Assembly (NCBI GenBank): GCA_965219855.1 | Contig: CBDCOR010000021.1 | Coordinates: forward strand, 186,001 to 250,000 | Direction: 5' to 3' | Origin: CAUZIZ01 sp965219855 | Lineage (GTDB): Bacteria; Acidobacteriota; UBA6911; RPQK01; JAJDTT01 | DNA: 64,000 bases | Part shown: positions 37,165 through 46,550 of the stretch, one piece after another | How the letters are laid out: every line of letters begins with the position of its first letter | Numbering within the stretch: position 1 is the stretch's first letter | Made by a program: the position numbers and the translations under genes | Notes under the pieces: generated by a model | Seen by the model: the letters and a program-made list of their open reading frames with translations, nothing else | Database searches by the model: none | Told to the model about the DNA's origin: nothing

Positions 37165-37928
37165 CGGGAGCCCTCCTTGGTCTTCGAGGTTTTGCTCGGA
37201 CGCTTGCGCCTGCGATAGGATTCCCCCTCCCACTCGAGTTGATGGGCATTGTGGCAGAGCCGGTCCAGCAACGAGTTGGCCTGAATGGGATCGGGAAACA
37301 GGGCCATCCATTCCTGGACGCTGCGATTGCTGGTCAGCATCAGCGACCCCTTTTGATAGCGTTCGTAGACAATGTCATACAGATCATCGGCCTGCTGATC
37401 GGTCAGGGGCTTGAGCCCAAAGTCGTCGATGATCAAAAAATCGGAGCTGCAGTAGTGTTTCATCAACCGATCGCGGGACAGATCGGCGTGAGCGGCCTGA
37501 AGCGTCCGGAACAAACGGGGCGCCTGGATAGAACGGACCTCAAAGCCGCGGCGGACCGCCTCGTGTCCCAAGGCCAGGGCGATGTGGGACTTGCCGACGC
37601 CCACCGGCCCGCACAGACAGATGTTGTCTTTGTTTTCGAGAAAGTGACAGGTCCCCAGATCATAGATGCGGCGGCGATCAATGGCCGGGTTGAACTTGAA
37701 GTCGAACTCTTCGAGCGTCTTGAGGTCGCTAAAGCAAGCTTTCTTGAGCCGGCGGGCAAACTTGCTCTGGGAGCGTCGTTCGAGTTCATCCTGAATCAGC
37801 AGACTCAGAAAGTCGAGGTAGGACAGCTGTTGTTTCTCCGCCTCCTGCAGCCGCAGCTCCAGGCTGTCCACCAGGCCTCCCAGGCGCAGCGGCTTGAGTT
37901 GCTCGATGAGATGTTGATAGTGACTCAT
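37161..37928 (-). CDS. istB: IS21 helper ATPase IstB
   Basis: About 255 residues from ATG 37928, which overlaps the istA stop; longer in-frame starts fall inside istA. Walker A is GPVGVGKSHIALALGHEAVR near residue 103 and Walker B is FLIIDDFGLKPL near 168, with the sensor region LMLTSNRSVQEWMALF. It is an AAA+ protein related to DnaA/DnaC that helps the transposase choose and activate target DNA. The frame is intact. Confidence 0.95.
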   Translation of the reverse strand: MSHYQHLIEQLKPLRLGGLVDSLELRLQEAEKQQLSYLDFLSLLIQDELERRSQSKFARRLKKACFSDLKTLEEFDFKFNPAIDRRRIYDLGTCHFLENKDNICLCGPVGVGKSHIALALGHEAVRRGFEVRSIQAPRLFRTLQAAHADLSRDRLMKHYCSSDFLIIDDFGLKPLTDQQADDLYDIVYERYQKGSLMLTSNRSVQEWMALFPDPIQANSLLDRLCHNAHQLEWEGESYRRRKRPSKTSKTKEGSR

Positions 37929-39490
37929 CGGATCTCCTGGGTTGGGGAGTTGACGAAGTAGTCGTGGGGTCGGGCGAAACGACAGGCAGCGGGGGCCGGG
38001 CTCGTGGGCCGGGTCGGTGTCGAGGGTTGTCGCCACAGCCCTTTTTCCAAAATCTCCTTGAGGCTGGCCAAGCGCAGATTGTCAAAGCTCAGAGCTCGGT
38101 GACAGGCCTGGTCCAAGGCGGTGGCTCCGAAGCGTTGGCCTAGGCGCAGCACCGCCTGGGCCTTGCGCACGTTTCTCATGGCATGATCGGCCAGGATGCG
38201 TTCCATATAGCGGCCGACCTCCGGCCCCAGCTGCTCCGCTTGGGCGCGACAATAAGCCGGGGTCTGCTCCAAGTAGACTCGCTTGTCCGGAGGGTAATCC
38301 GCCTCATCGGTCTGCCAAGTTCCGGGCTCGAAGACCCGGACATGGGTCTTGATCAACTGATGCTCCCGATAGACCCGCAGCAGCTTCAGGTCGGCCCGCA
38401 CCCAGAGCTTCTCTCCCCGGTACGGATAAGGGATCGAGTAGTAGCACTTGTTCAGGATCAGATGGCAGTCCGAATGCACGGTACACTGTTTCCATTCGGG
38501 GGCCTCATAGGGTTGCTCAGGCAGGGGCAGCAGCTCGGGGGCTTCCTCGGCCAGGAAGACCTCATAGGGTTTGCGATGAGTGGTTCCATGCTCTCGCAGG
38601 CCTACCTCTTGGAGGCACCACTGGAGCGCTCTCCGGTTGGCCTCGTCGATGTCCCGAAACTCGCGTCCCGCTAGGACCTGCTGACGGACGACGGGCACAC
38701 ATCGTTCGACCTTTCCCTTGTGACGAGCCATGGCCACCTTGGCTGGGTCGGCCACGAAACCGTAGTGCCGCTCGAGCTCGGCGTAGGCCGGGTTGAGGGT
38801 TGGATCGTACAGATCCGGCCGCAACACGCCGTTTTTCAGATTGTCGAGCACGATCAGGGCGGGGCAACCCCCAAAGAACTTCAGGGCGCGGATATGACAG
38901 TCCAGCCAGGTCGGGTTGTCCTGCCGAAACACAAAACGCACGAAGCGATGGCGACTGTGGCTGAGGATCAGGATAAAGGCCCAGGCTCGGCGCAACTTGC
39001 CGCTCTCCGGATCCCGCATCAGTCCGGCATACCCAAAATCAACTTGAGCTTGCTCCCCAGCTGGAGGGTGCAGGCGCACGGTCACCGGCCTCTCCAGTGG
39101 CTGGATGTGGCTGCGTACGTAACGATGTACGCTCATGTAGCTGACTCCCAGCTCGTGATTCTCCTCAAGCAGCCGCTGCACTTGTCGAATCGTCATGTCC
39201 GGCTCACTCAGCCAATCTACAATCTGCTGGTGGTAGGGCCGGATCCGCTCCCGCGCGGGCTGCTCAAAGACCGCCGGGTTCACCACCGACGTGACCAACT
39301 GCGCCAGCTGGTCCTCCTCGGGCAAAGGCCGTTCCCGACTCAGTCCCTCCTCCGCCAGCCGGCGCAGGTACTTACGGATCGTCTTGCGGGACATCCTCAG
39401 AGAGTCTCGAATCTGCCGAACGCTCCGTCCTCGGTGCCACTGGTAGACCATCTCTAGATACTCATTCATGCTCAGCTTCCTTCTCGCCAT
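37925..39490 (-). CDS. istA: IS21 transposase IstA
   Basis: 521 residues from ATG 39490, behind AAGGAGG. An N-terminal HTH (GRSVRQIRDSLRMSRKTIRK, residues about 21-40) binds the terminal repeats. The retroviral-type DDE core shows VDFGYAGLM (first Asp), ALIVLDNLKNGVL (second Asp) and KGKVERCVPVV (Glu). The C-terminal Mu-type beta domain includes CHLILNKCYYSIPYPYRGEK. Full length and intact, so this element may still move. Confidence 0.95.
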   Translation of the reverse strand: MARRKLSMNEYLEMVYQWHRGRSVRQIRDSLRMSRKTIRKYLRRLAEEGLSRERPLPEEDQLAQLVTSVVNPAVFEQPARERIRPYHQQIVDWLSEPDMTIRQVQRLLEENHELGVSYMSVHRYVRSHIQPLERPVTVRLHPPAGEQAQVDFGYAGLMRDPESGKLRRAWAFILILSHSRHRFVRFVFRQDNPTWLDCHIRALKFFGGCPALIVLDNLKNGVLRPDLYDPTLNPAYAELERHYGFVADPAKVAMARHKGKVERCVPVVRQQVLAGREFRDIDEANRRALQWCLQEVGLREHGTTHRKPYEVFLAEEAPELLPLPEQPYEAPEWKQCTVHSDCHLILNKCYYSIPYPYRGEKLWVRADLKLLRVYREHQLIKTHVRVFEPGTWQTDEADYPPDKRVYLEQTPAYCRAQAEQLGPEVGRYMERILADHAMRNVRKAQAVLRLGQRFGATALDQACHRALSFDNLRLASLKEILEKGLWRQPSTPTRPTSPAPAACRFARPHDYFVNSPTQEIR

Positions 39491-39620
39491 CCATCCTCCT
39501 TCTGTTCGAAGAAGGATGGCCTTCGCCTCTGTCAGTCCGAGATGATCAGGTGGGGGATATACCTTGGTGACGCCCCGGGGGAATTACCCTGGTGACGGGG
39601 TGGGGGATATACCTTGGTGA

Positions 39621-40777
39621 ATCAGCCACCTAGGTGGGGGATATACCATGGTGACCGACATGGGTCCAAGGTCGGGGGCGATAGCCGCCGACACGGCGAT
39701 CATGGCTGATTTCGATGGTGACGGGATCGGAGATCTCCTTTTCGGCTCGCCCCACGCCTATCCCCAGGGTCGAAGGTCCGCAGGAGCCATTCACGTGCTC
39801 TACGGCCAAACTGAGCTCTGGCCGCCGCTGATCGACACTTCCAATGGAGCGCTTCCCCCGCCCAGCGAGATCAGGATCAGGAGATACACGGCGCCCGGGG
39901 TGGCCTCCTGAACGATGCCGGGGACACCCTCTGTTATAGCGTCTCCGCGGGTGATGCCGACGGGGATCAGGTGGCAGACATCGTTACCAACGAGATGGTT
40001 GGAAACGGTCTGGCTCCTGGCAGTATCGACGTCGGGAATCTTGTTGTTCTCAGCGGAGCCTACATATCGAAGCCGAGTGTCCGTCGCTTTCCCCAATTCT
40101 CAAATGGTCAAGGCTCGAGCACGGAGATCGTTCTGATCAACCCCTATTCTTCGATCAGCGCGGCCGGCTCGATCCAGTTTACGGACGACCAGTGCATGCC
40201 CGTGGACCCCACCATTCTGGGTTCCGGTGAGGGCAGCGCGGAACTGGTCTCAGAGAGTCCCGCCGATCCCGGAAGATTCCTGGTACCACCGCTTGGATCC
40301 GTGGTGGTTTCCACCAATGGAGAGGGCGATCTTCTGGCCGGAGCCGTGAAGGTGACCTCGAACATAAACCTGGGAGGTACGGCCCGAATCGATCTTCCCG
40401 GAATCGGCCTACTAGGAATGGGTGACGCCCCACCGATCACCGGCTTCGTCGCGCCTGTACGCAGGTCGGCCGGCCAAATCAACGCCGGTATCGCGGTCGT
40501 CAACGCGGAAGACCACCCGGTCAGATTGGGCCTCGAACTTCGAAACCAGCAAGGAGAATCCCACAGCCCTCCCATCGAGCGACAGATTCCGGCCGGCGGA
40601 CACCTTTCAAGGTTCATTGACGAGCTCTTTCCAGCTGCCGACACCGACGCGTTTGAAGGAACCCTGGTAGGTCGAGTCGACGAGGGGAGCATCGGTGTGG
40701 TCGCCGTAGAGCTGGGAGCCACGACCGGACACCTGATCTCCCTTCCGGTTGTCGCTCTGGCCAAAGCAGGGCCGTAG
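39621..40777 (+). pseudogene. FG-GAP repeat protein, right fragment, frameshifted
   Basis: From about 39655 the frame reads IMADFDGDGIGDLLFGSPHA, an FG-GAP calcium-binding blade. Near 39875-39890 the frame shifts by one base. The continuation (LLNDAGDTLCYSVSAGDADG) goes on through NLVVLSGAYI and a C-terminal beta-rich region (TEIVLINPYSSISAAGSIQF, VAPVRRSAGQINAGIAVVNA), which resembles IPT/Ig-like surface domains. It ends at 40777. It is probably the 3' part of the gene interrupted at 36332, though the exact native junction is unclear. Confidence 0.65.
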
Positions 40778-40923
40778 GGAAAGACGGGTGTGGTTCGCCA
40801 AAACCTCGTCGTTCGTGTTGGTAGATCTCTTTTTCTCGATCTCCACTTGACAGACCGCCGTCTGGGTTTGGTCCGCAGGAGGCATGTCGATTTTGACCTT
40901 TTGAGAAACGGGCCGGAAGTCGG

Positions 40924-41610
40924 TCACCAGAATGGACGTTCGGTGACATTGAAGTGAACTACCGTTCGTCGGTGGTGAGCCAAGACAACGAATACAAACA
41001 GGATCTTGAATCTGATCGTTGGCACAACGAAGAAGTCAATGGAAACGAGCTGGGTAGCATGATTCATCAAGAAACTCCGCCAGGTTGGTGACGGATCTTT
41101 GGGCCCTTTCGGCATCAGCCGGGAGACCGTCCGCTCGGAAATGTCGATACCCAACTTAAGCAATTCCCCGTGGATCCTAGGTGCTCCCCAGAGAGGACTA
41201 GCCTCTGCCATCCGTCTGATCAGATTCTTCACCTCCTTATTGACTCCCGCCCTCCCTCCTCTCGGTTTGGAGAGGCCGGTCCAGTAGAGTCGAAACCGCT
41301 TCCGATGCCATCCAATCACTGTTCTGGGCTGGACGATCACCAGAGACCGCTTCCAACCTGACCAGCAGCGAGACAATGCTGCCCAGAACAGTCGATCCAG
41401 ATTGGTTAATCGAGGTCTGGGCTTCTTCCGATTAAGAACGAGCAATTGGTGTCGAAGCGCGAGATTCTCAACGACGAGCGATCTCTGATTCGGAAGGAGC
41501 AGGATAGAGAGAAGTCGAGCCCAAGAAAAGAAGCATGTCATCTTGACTACATTGTCCATCAAGGCCCTGGCAGGAATTAAATCCGTCGCGTCGTAACAGA
41601 TTGAATTCAC
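40924..41610 (-). pseudogene. Truncated integrase-core transposase (IS3/IS481-like)
   Basis: The N-terminal half of a family common in Acidobacteria: ENLALRHQLLVLNRKKPRPR near residue 50, IGWHRKRFRLYWTGLSKPR and LVSIDFFVVPTIRFKILFVF, with the first catalytic Asp near residue 190. The family sequence breaks after HFNVTE; only RPFW and a stop follow. The second Asp and the Glu are missing, so it cannot be active. No ends could be found. Confidence 0.8.
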
Positions 41611-41806
41611 GCGTTACGAGGTTTTGTCGAGGGATAGGCCCATCCAATCTCCCCCACCTGGACCCATTCCGGCGCTTCCAGACAAATGTGAGAGCAAAAT
41701 TCTCAGAATGCACGAGCTAGCAGCTAAGTCCTATGGGTACGAATCCTATCTTCACGATTTCCCTTTCTCTGATAGCATCTGAGGCAGCGGCCGCCGTCAT
41801 CAAGAT

Positions 41807-41930
41807 CTAGTAGCCGGAGAGATATTCTCTCCCCCTTTCCCCGATGAAGGCGTCGCCCTCGAAGTCGAAGAAGACGTCTCCAGGAGAGGGCTCGGGAAGC
41901 CGCGCCAGCTCCTGTCTCTCTTCCAGCGCT
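41807..41930 (-). pseudogene. Fragment of a TM0106-family RecB-like nuclease
   Basis: On the minus strand about 41 codons read LPEPSPGDVFFDFEGDAFIG then ERGREYLSGY and a stop. PSPGDVFFDxEGDPF is the characteristic core of TM0106-type RecB-like putative nucleases. No more of the gene is nearby; it is a leftover beside a toxin-antitoxin locus. Confidence 0.6.
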
Positions 41931-42068
41931 AATATTATTCTCATAAAATGCGAATTTCTAACAATCGAATATACCATTTCTATCCGATTTGTTCTGCACA
42001 GGGGATACTACATAAAAGTGCTATAACTTCCTGTTTATTGAGAAAATATGTTATTTTAGTATACTTCA
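41931..42068 (+). promoter_or_regulatory. AT-rich upstream region and promoter of the AbiE locus
   Basis: The composition turns sharply AT-rich at 41931. TTGAGA (42038-42043) and TATACT (42060-42065) lie 16 nt apart. The -10 ends only 3 nt before the ATG at 42069 and there is no Shine-Dalgarno, so the transcript may be leaderless, or translation may begin further in. Confidence 0.45.
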
Positions 42069-42869
42069 ATGAAATCACATAGAGAGCTACCTTCCGGACG
42101 AGCCAAGCTCGCTGCAGTGATCGGTGACGCTGGTGATGTCGTGCTAATTGAAGATGCTGCAGAGACCCTGGAACTTTCCAGGACGGAGGCTGCAAAGCTC
42201 CTTTCACGCTGGACCCAGCAAGGCTGGTTCCGGCGTGTGGGGCCAGGCGCGTATGTGCCCGTGCAGCTTGACTTGCTTACAAGTGAGCAGGTTGTTGATG
42301 ACGCTTGGCTGCTGGTCCCGGCACTGTTTGCTCCTGCCTACATAGGGGGACGCACGGCTGCTGAGCATTGGGACCTGACCGAACAGATTTTCCGAGACAT
42401 TCTGGTCTTCACGGCAAGACCCGTGCGCGGAAAGACGAAAGAGACGGCTGGGGTGATCTTTGCCTTGAAGCACACCACCGAAGAAATGATCTTCGGCACA
42501 AGGACGGTATGGCGTGGAAGATCCAGAATCGCGGTTTCAGACCCTCACCGGACCATCATTGATATGCTAGGCGATCCCGGGATTGGTGGCGGCATCCAGC
42601 ACGTGTCAGATTGTTTTGACCGCTATTTGCGCAAAGCTGATAGCGATCCCGACAGACTGATCGAGTATGCAGGTCGCATTAGTAATGGTGCTATCTTTAA
42701 ACGTCTTGGCTTTCTGGCTGAACGCCATCCCTCAGGCACATCACTCGTAGCAGCTTGTAGGTCTCATTTAACCAAAGGCCACGCCAAGCTCGATCCAGCA
42801 TTGAAGTGTCCACGCCTTGTCACCAGATGGAGTCTACGCATTCCAGAGAGCTGGTCCGATGATCGGTAA
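42069..42869 (+). CDS. AbiEi-family type IV antitoxin
   Basis: 266 residues. The N-terminal winged-helix region (VVLIEDAAETLELSRTEAAK, residues 19-38; WTQQGWFRRVGPGAYVPV) is followed by the antitoxin domain (APAYIGGRTAAEHWDLTEQI near residue 92; SRIAVSDPHRTIIDMLGDP near 155). AbiEi represses its own promoter and counteracts the AbiEii nucleotidyltransferase. Its stop overlaps the toxin start by 11 bp. Since the toxin is interrupted, the antitoxin is probably an orphan now. Confidence 0.9.
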   Translation: MKSHRELPSGRAKLAAVIGDAGDVVLIEDAAETLELSRTEAAKLLSRWTQQGWFRRVGPGAYVPVQLDLLTSEQVVDDAWLLVPALFAPAYIGGRTAAEHWDLTEQIFRDILVFTARPVRGKTKETAGVIFALKHTTEEMIFGTRTVWRGRSRIAVSDPHRTIIDMLGDPGIGGGIQHVSDCFDRYLRKADSDPDRLIEYAGRISNGAIFKRLGFLAERHPSGTSLVAACRSHLTKGHAKLDPALKCPRLVTRWSLRIPESWSDDR

Positions 42870-43467
42870 GCGTGAGGTCCTTGAGCTGGCAAGTAGGCTG
42901 AGCCTTGCTCCTCACATCATCGAAAAAGACTATGCGCTCGGCTGGGTTCTGGCTGGTATCTACAGCCATGGCGCCGTGGCTGATGGCTGGGTGTTCAAGG
43001 GCGGGACTTGCCTGAAGAAATGCTTCTTTGAGACCTATAGATTTTCTGAAGATCTGGATTTCACGCTCAAGGATGAAGCTCATCTCCAGGAGGACTTCTT
43101 GAAGCTGACTTTCGGGGAAATCGGCGAGTGGATCTACGAAGAGTCCGGTCTCGCAATCCCACCGGATATGCAGAAATTTGACGTCCACAAAAATCCACGC
43201 GGCAGCATTTCGTCTGAGGGGACGATTGCTTATCGTGGTCCGGTATCTCCGAGGGGCAAAAACATCCCGCGAATCAAGCTGGACCTCACAGCAGATGAGC
43301 CTGTGGTGCTTACCCCGGTTCGTCTACCGATTTTCCATCCCTACAGCGATGAACCAGAGGGAGGTATTGAGGTTTTAGCCTATGCCTATGAGGAAGCCTT
43401 CGGTGAGAAGGTCAGGGCATTGGCTGAACGCATGCGGCCTCGTGATCTCTATGATGTCATCAATCTG
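42859..43467 (+). pseudogene. AbiEii/AbiGii toxin, N-terminal part (interrupted by IS21)
   Basis: Start ATG 42859 within the antitoxin 3' end. VFKGGTCLKKCFFETYRFSE then DLDFTLKD near residue 53 is the nucleotidyltransferase active site (GG-x-hFSEDLDF type, catalytic Asp pair). AEEAFGEKVRALAERMRPRD-like sequence (near residue 180-195) and LYDVINL follow. The frame is cut after AAT-CTG at 43467 by an IS21 element. It resumes in phase at 46983 as NLFRNRETRPVAS. Toxins of this group modify tRNA or other targets to stop growth. Confidence 0.9.
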
Positions 43468-43665
43468 TGTTGACACCGGCGTAAAAGGGAACCAGTTTCA
43501 CCGGTTTGAAAGTACCCACCCCGCCCCATCTGCCAGGAGGCGGTAAAAGAAAACTCTACAGCCAGACTTAGCCAGACTCTAAAAAATCCGGGCTATATAG
43601 CCGCTATATAGAGGCGGCTTCTCGGCTTCCGATCCGGGCGCCTTGTGGGACACAGTTGGCGCACG

Positions 43666-44127
43666 ATGAAAGCCGCCGACCAGAAGATCTGCCCCTACTG
43701 TCGGGACCCGTTCGTCCCCTCCCGTTATCGTCCGGATCAGCGCGTCTGCAGCCAGCCGTTGTGCCAGCGCCGGCGCCGGCGCGAGTACCACCGTCGCAAG
43801 CAGCAAACCGACCCTCTGTACCGACAAGTGTGTTTGGACAGCCAAGAGAAGTGGCGTGCCCGCCATCCCGAGTACCAGAAGAGCTACCGGCTGAAACATC
43901 CCGAATCGGTCCAGCGCAACCGAGAGGCGCAAAGGGGGCGCGACCAGCGCAGCCGCCTGGCCCATCTTGTCAAGAACAACCTAGCTTTGGACCTGAAAAC
44001 CTTACCGGGTCCGCTTTGGCTGGTGGGAGGCCCGGTGGGCGATCTTGAAAAGAACAACGTAGCTTTGTCGCAAGTGACGATCTTGCAGCCGCTTGGGCGC
44101 TCGGGAGGGGGGGCACCGGCCGCTTGA
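43666..44127 (+). CDS. Zinc-finger-like passenger protein of IS21 element
   Basis: About 153 residues from ATG 43666 (GTG 43645 possible). ICPYCRDPFVPSRYRPDQRV then CSQPLCQRRRRREYHRRKQQ gives a four-cysteine finger followed by a very basic stretch, with WRARHPEYQKSYRLKHPESV after it. It is likely nucleic-acid binding. The tail, with repeated KNN(L/V)AL, is encoded by 24-bp DNA repeats and may not be functional protein. It precedes istA in the element, unusual for IS21. Confidence 0.6.
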   Translation: MKAADQKICPYCRDPFVPSRYRPDQRVCSQPLCQRRRRREYHRRKQQTDPLYRQVCLDSQEKWRARHPEYQKSYRLKHPESVQRNREAQRGRDQRSRLAHLVKNNLALDLKTLPGPLWLVGGPVGDLEKNNVALSQVTILQPLGRSGGGAPAA

Positions 44128-44203
44128 AAAGAACAACCTTCTGGTGTGGGAACCGTCCAGCCTCTATTTAGAGAACATCACCTTGACGGAAGGAGGCGCC
44201 CAC

Positions 44204-45667
44204 ATGGTCCTAGACGGCCGTCACATCGAGGCCATCTACCGGCTCAGTCACGGTCAAGGCTGGTCGGTTCGCAAGATTGCCCGCCATCTGAAACTGAGCC
44301 GTAAGAGCGTGCGTAAGTATTTAGCCCAGCCGGCCCCGACGCCCGTCCAGCGCTCGCGCGCCAGCAAACTGGACCCTTACAAGGAGAACATCGGCCAGCT
44401 GTTGGAGGAAGATTCGAGCGCCAGCGCCGTCGTCATTGCCCAACGCCTGCGTGAGCAGGGCTATGAAGGCGGCATCACGATCCTGCGCGAGTACTTGAAA
44501 GGGATACGTCCCGGCCGATCACCTCGTGCCTTTGTGCGGGTGGAATCGGCGCCCGGCGAACGCTTTGAAGTCGACTGGGGGCACTTCGGGGCGCTCGACT
44601 ACCAGGGCGACAAGCGCAAGCTCTACGCCTTCGTTTTAGTGGAGTGCCACAGTCGGCGGCTTTATCTGGAGTTCACTCATAGCCAAGGCTTCGAGACCTT
44701 TGCCCGCTGCCACATCCACGCCTTCCGCTTCATGACCGGCGTCGCTCGCGAGGTGCTCTTCGACAACCTCGCCAGTGCGGTGGCCGAACGGGAGGGTCGA
44801 TGGGTGCGCTTCAACCCGCGCTTTCTGGAACTGGCACGCCAATACGGGTTTTTCCCTCGCGCTTGCACCCCCGGATCGCCTTGGGAGAAGGGAAAAGTCG
44901 AAAAACTACTCGGCTACGTGCGCCAGAACTTCTGGCCGTTGCGCTCCTTCACCGGCCTGGTCGACATCAACCACCAGGCCCGCCAGTGGCGGGACCAGGT
45001 TGCCAACCAACGGCTTCATCGCGAGACTCGCGAGCAGCCCCAGGCCTTGCGGCCTCTGCCCGAGCTGGACTCCGACTACCGCGAGACCGCCCAGCCCCTG
45101 GTGCACAAGGATCTGAGGCTCTACTTCGATGGGAATCGCTATTGCGCCCCGGCCCGTTGGGTGGGAAGGCGCCTGACCCTCAAAGCCGATTCCGATTCGG
45201 TCAGCCTCTATGACCGCGACCGCCTGATCGTGGCCTATCCCCGTTGCTGGCGCCGCGGACAGACGTTCGGGGCCGAGCGCTTTGAAAAACAGCTGCGTGA
45301 GCACCGTCCCGCCGCCCGATCTTCCCCCTCCCAGCAGCGTTTGATCGCCTTGCTGGGGGAACCGGCCGAAGCCTATCTGCGCGCTCTGGCTGAGGGCCAG
45401 CGCCCGTTAGCCCCCCACCTGGAGCAGTTGCTGGAGCTGAGCCGCCAATACGATCCGCAAGCCGTGGCCCAGGCGCTCGAAGAGGCCGCCGCCCAGAAGG
45501 CCTTCGGAGCCGAGTACGTCGCTCACCTGCTGCAACAGCAACAAAACCCGCGTCACCTCCAGCCGCCGCTGCAGCTCAAGGACCACCGCCTCAATGAACT
45601 GCTCACCGATCCCCTCTCCTTGCTGGAGTACGACGCCTTCATCTTGAGTGAAAGGAAAAAGCCATGA
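44204..45667 (+). CDS. istA: IS21 transposase IstA (second element)
   Basis: Start ATG 44204 behind AAGGAGG. The N-terminal HTH GWSVRKIARHLKLSRKSVRK lies at residues about 18-37. The DDE core shows RFEVDWGHFGALDYQG (first Asp near 123), VLFDNLASAV (second Asp) and SPWEKGKVEKLLGYVRQNFW (Glu). The C-terminal part has RLYFDGNRYCAPARWVG-like sequence. The frame is intact and it overlaps istB by 4 nt. It differs clearly from the istA at 38-39 kb, so the two elements are independent arrivals. Confidence 0.95.
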   Translation: MVLDGRHIEAIYRLSHGQGWSVRKIARHLKLSRKSVRKYLAQPAPTPVQRSRASKLDPYKENIGQLLEEDSSASAVVIAQRLREQGYEGGITILREYLKGIRPGRSPRAFVRVESAPGERFEVDWGHFGALDYQGDKRKLYAFVLVECHSRRLYLEFTHSQGFETFARCHIHAFRFMTGVAREVLFDNLASAVAEREGRWVRFNPRFLELARQYGFFPRACTPGSPWEKGKVEKLLGYVRQNFWPLRSFTGLVDINHQARQWRDQVANQRLHRETREQPQALRPLPELDSDYRETAQPLVHKDLRLYFDGNRYCAPARWVGRRLTLKADSDSVSLYDRDRLIVAYPRCWRRGQTFGAERFEKQLREHRPAARSSPSQQRLIALLGEPAEAYLRALAEGQRPLAPHLEQLLELSRQYDPQAVAQALEEAAAQKAFGAEYVAHLLQQQQNPRHLQPPLQLKDHRLNELLTDPLSLLEYDAFILSERKKP

Positions 45668-46412
45668 AGCCACCGGAAAAGACCGTCAAAGGACTTCTCC
45701 AGATGCTCGATCAACTCAAACTGAACACCATGAGCGCCGAACTGGAGCCCATCCTGGCCGAGGCCGCCTCCCGCAACCTCACCACCCCCGAGGTGATGCT
45801 ACAGCTGGCTCAGCGCGAACTGGAGGAGCGCCGCAAACGGGCCCGTCGAAAGACGCTTCCGCCAGTCCCACCTGCAGACTCAATGGGACATCGAGGCCTT
45901 TGACTTCCAGCACCATTCCTCCCGCCGCCAGATCAAGAGCCGCATCTTGCGCCTCCTGGACCTGGAGTTCATTGCTCAGGGGACCAACGTCGTGATCATC
46001 GGCAATCCCGGCACCGGCAAGACTTTTCTGGCGAAGATTCTGGGCTGGCGTGCCTGCCAGGCCAACCTTCCGGTGCTGTTCACCCCCGCCATGGATATGC
46101 TCAACCACTTGCTCGCCTCGCAGGTCGATCATTCGCTGCTGCGCGCCCTCAAACGCTATACTTCCCCCTCCCTATTCCTGTGCGACGAACTCGGCTATTT
46201 GTCGCTGGACCAGCAGACTTCCAACCTCTTCTACCAGGTCATCTCGACCCGCTACAGCCTGGGCCTCCGATTGGGGCAACATCCTGCACAACACCACCAT
46301 TGCCACCGCCGTGGCCGACCGCCTGGTGGAGGATTCCGAGATCTTCCTGTTGGGAGGCGACAGCCTGCGCAAGGCGAAGAAACAACGTTCGCTGGCGACC
46401 AAAACCGGTTGA
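45664..46412 (+). pseudogene. istB: IS21 helper ATPase IstB (second element), broken
   Basis: Begins MKPPEKTVKGLLQMLDQLKL. Near 45845-45865 the frame shifts; the continuation holds Walker A VIIGNPGTGKTFLAKILGW and Walker B LFLCDELGYLSLDQQTSNLF. Near 46262, after VISTRYSLG, the frame shifts again and a short segment (around sensor I) is missing; the family ending WGNILHNTTIATAVADRLVE is in another frame. Two independent lesions mark it as a pseudogene. Confidence 0.85.
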
Positions 46413-46550
46413 CCCGCCTCGAGGATGCGCCGCTCTGTGATGATAACCCGTTTCCCGGAGGGGTCCGGGACGGGCTAACCCCTCAACGGCGCTGCGGATG
46501 GGGCGGGACCGCCCCTCGGTTCCGTCCCTTCGTCCTCCCAGCGTGACCCC

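Larger units (their letters stand above)
36333..39620. mobile_element. IS21-family element with a third gene
   Basis: Left end TCACCAAGGTATATCCCCCA (36333 on) matches inversely TGGGGGATATACCTTGGTGA ending at 39620. Each end also holds further copies of the GGGGGA(T/A)(A/T)TACC(T/C)TGGTGA unit, the multiple transposase-binding repeats usual in IS21. One more copy lies outside at 39634-39655, so the right boundary is slightly uncertain. Genes on the minus strand are istA, istB and an extra helix-turn-helix gene, each overlapping the next. I could not find a target duplication. Confidence 0.85.

Noticed and set aside
37146..39457. Long plus-strand frames within the first IS21
   Set aside because: Shadows of istB and istA, which have Walker and DDE motifs on the minus strand.
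36333..39620. Target duplication for the first IS21 (AATC near both ends)
   Set aside because: The similar bases are not positioned directly next to both ends for any single choice of boundary.
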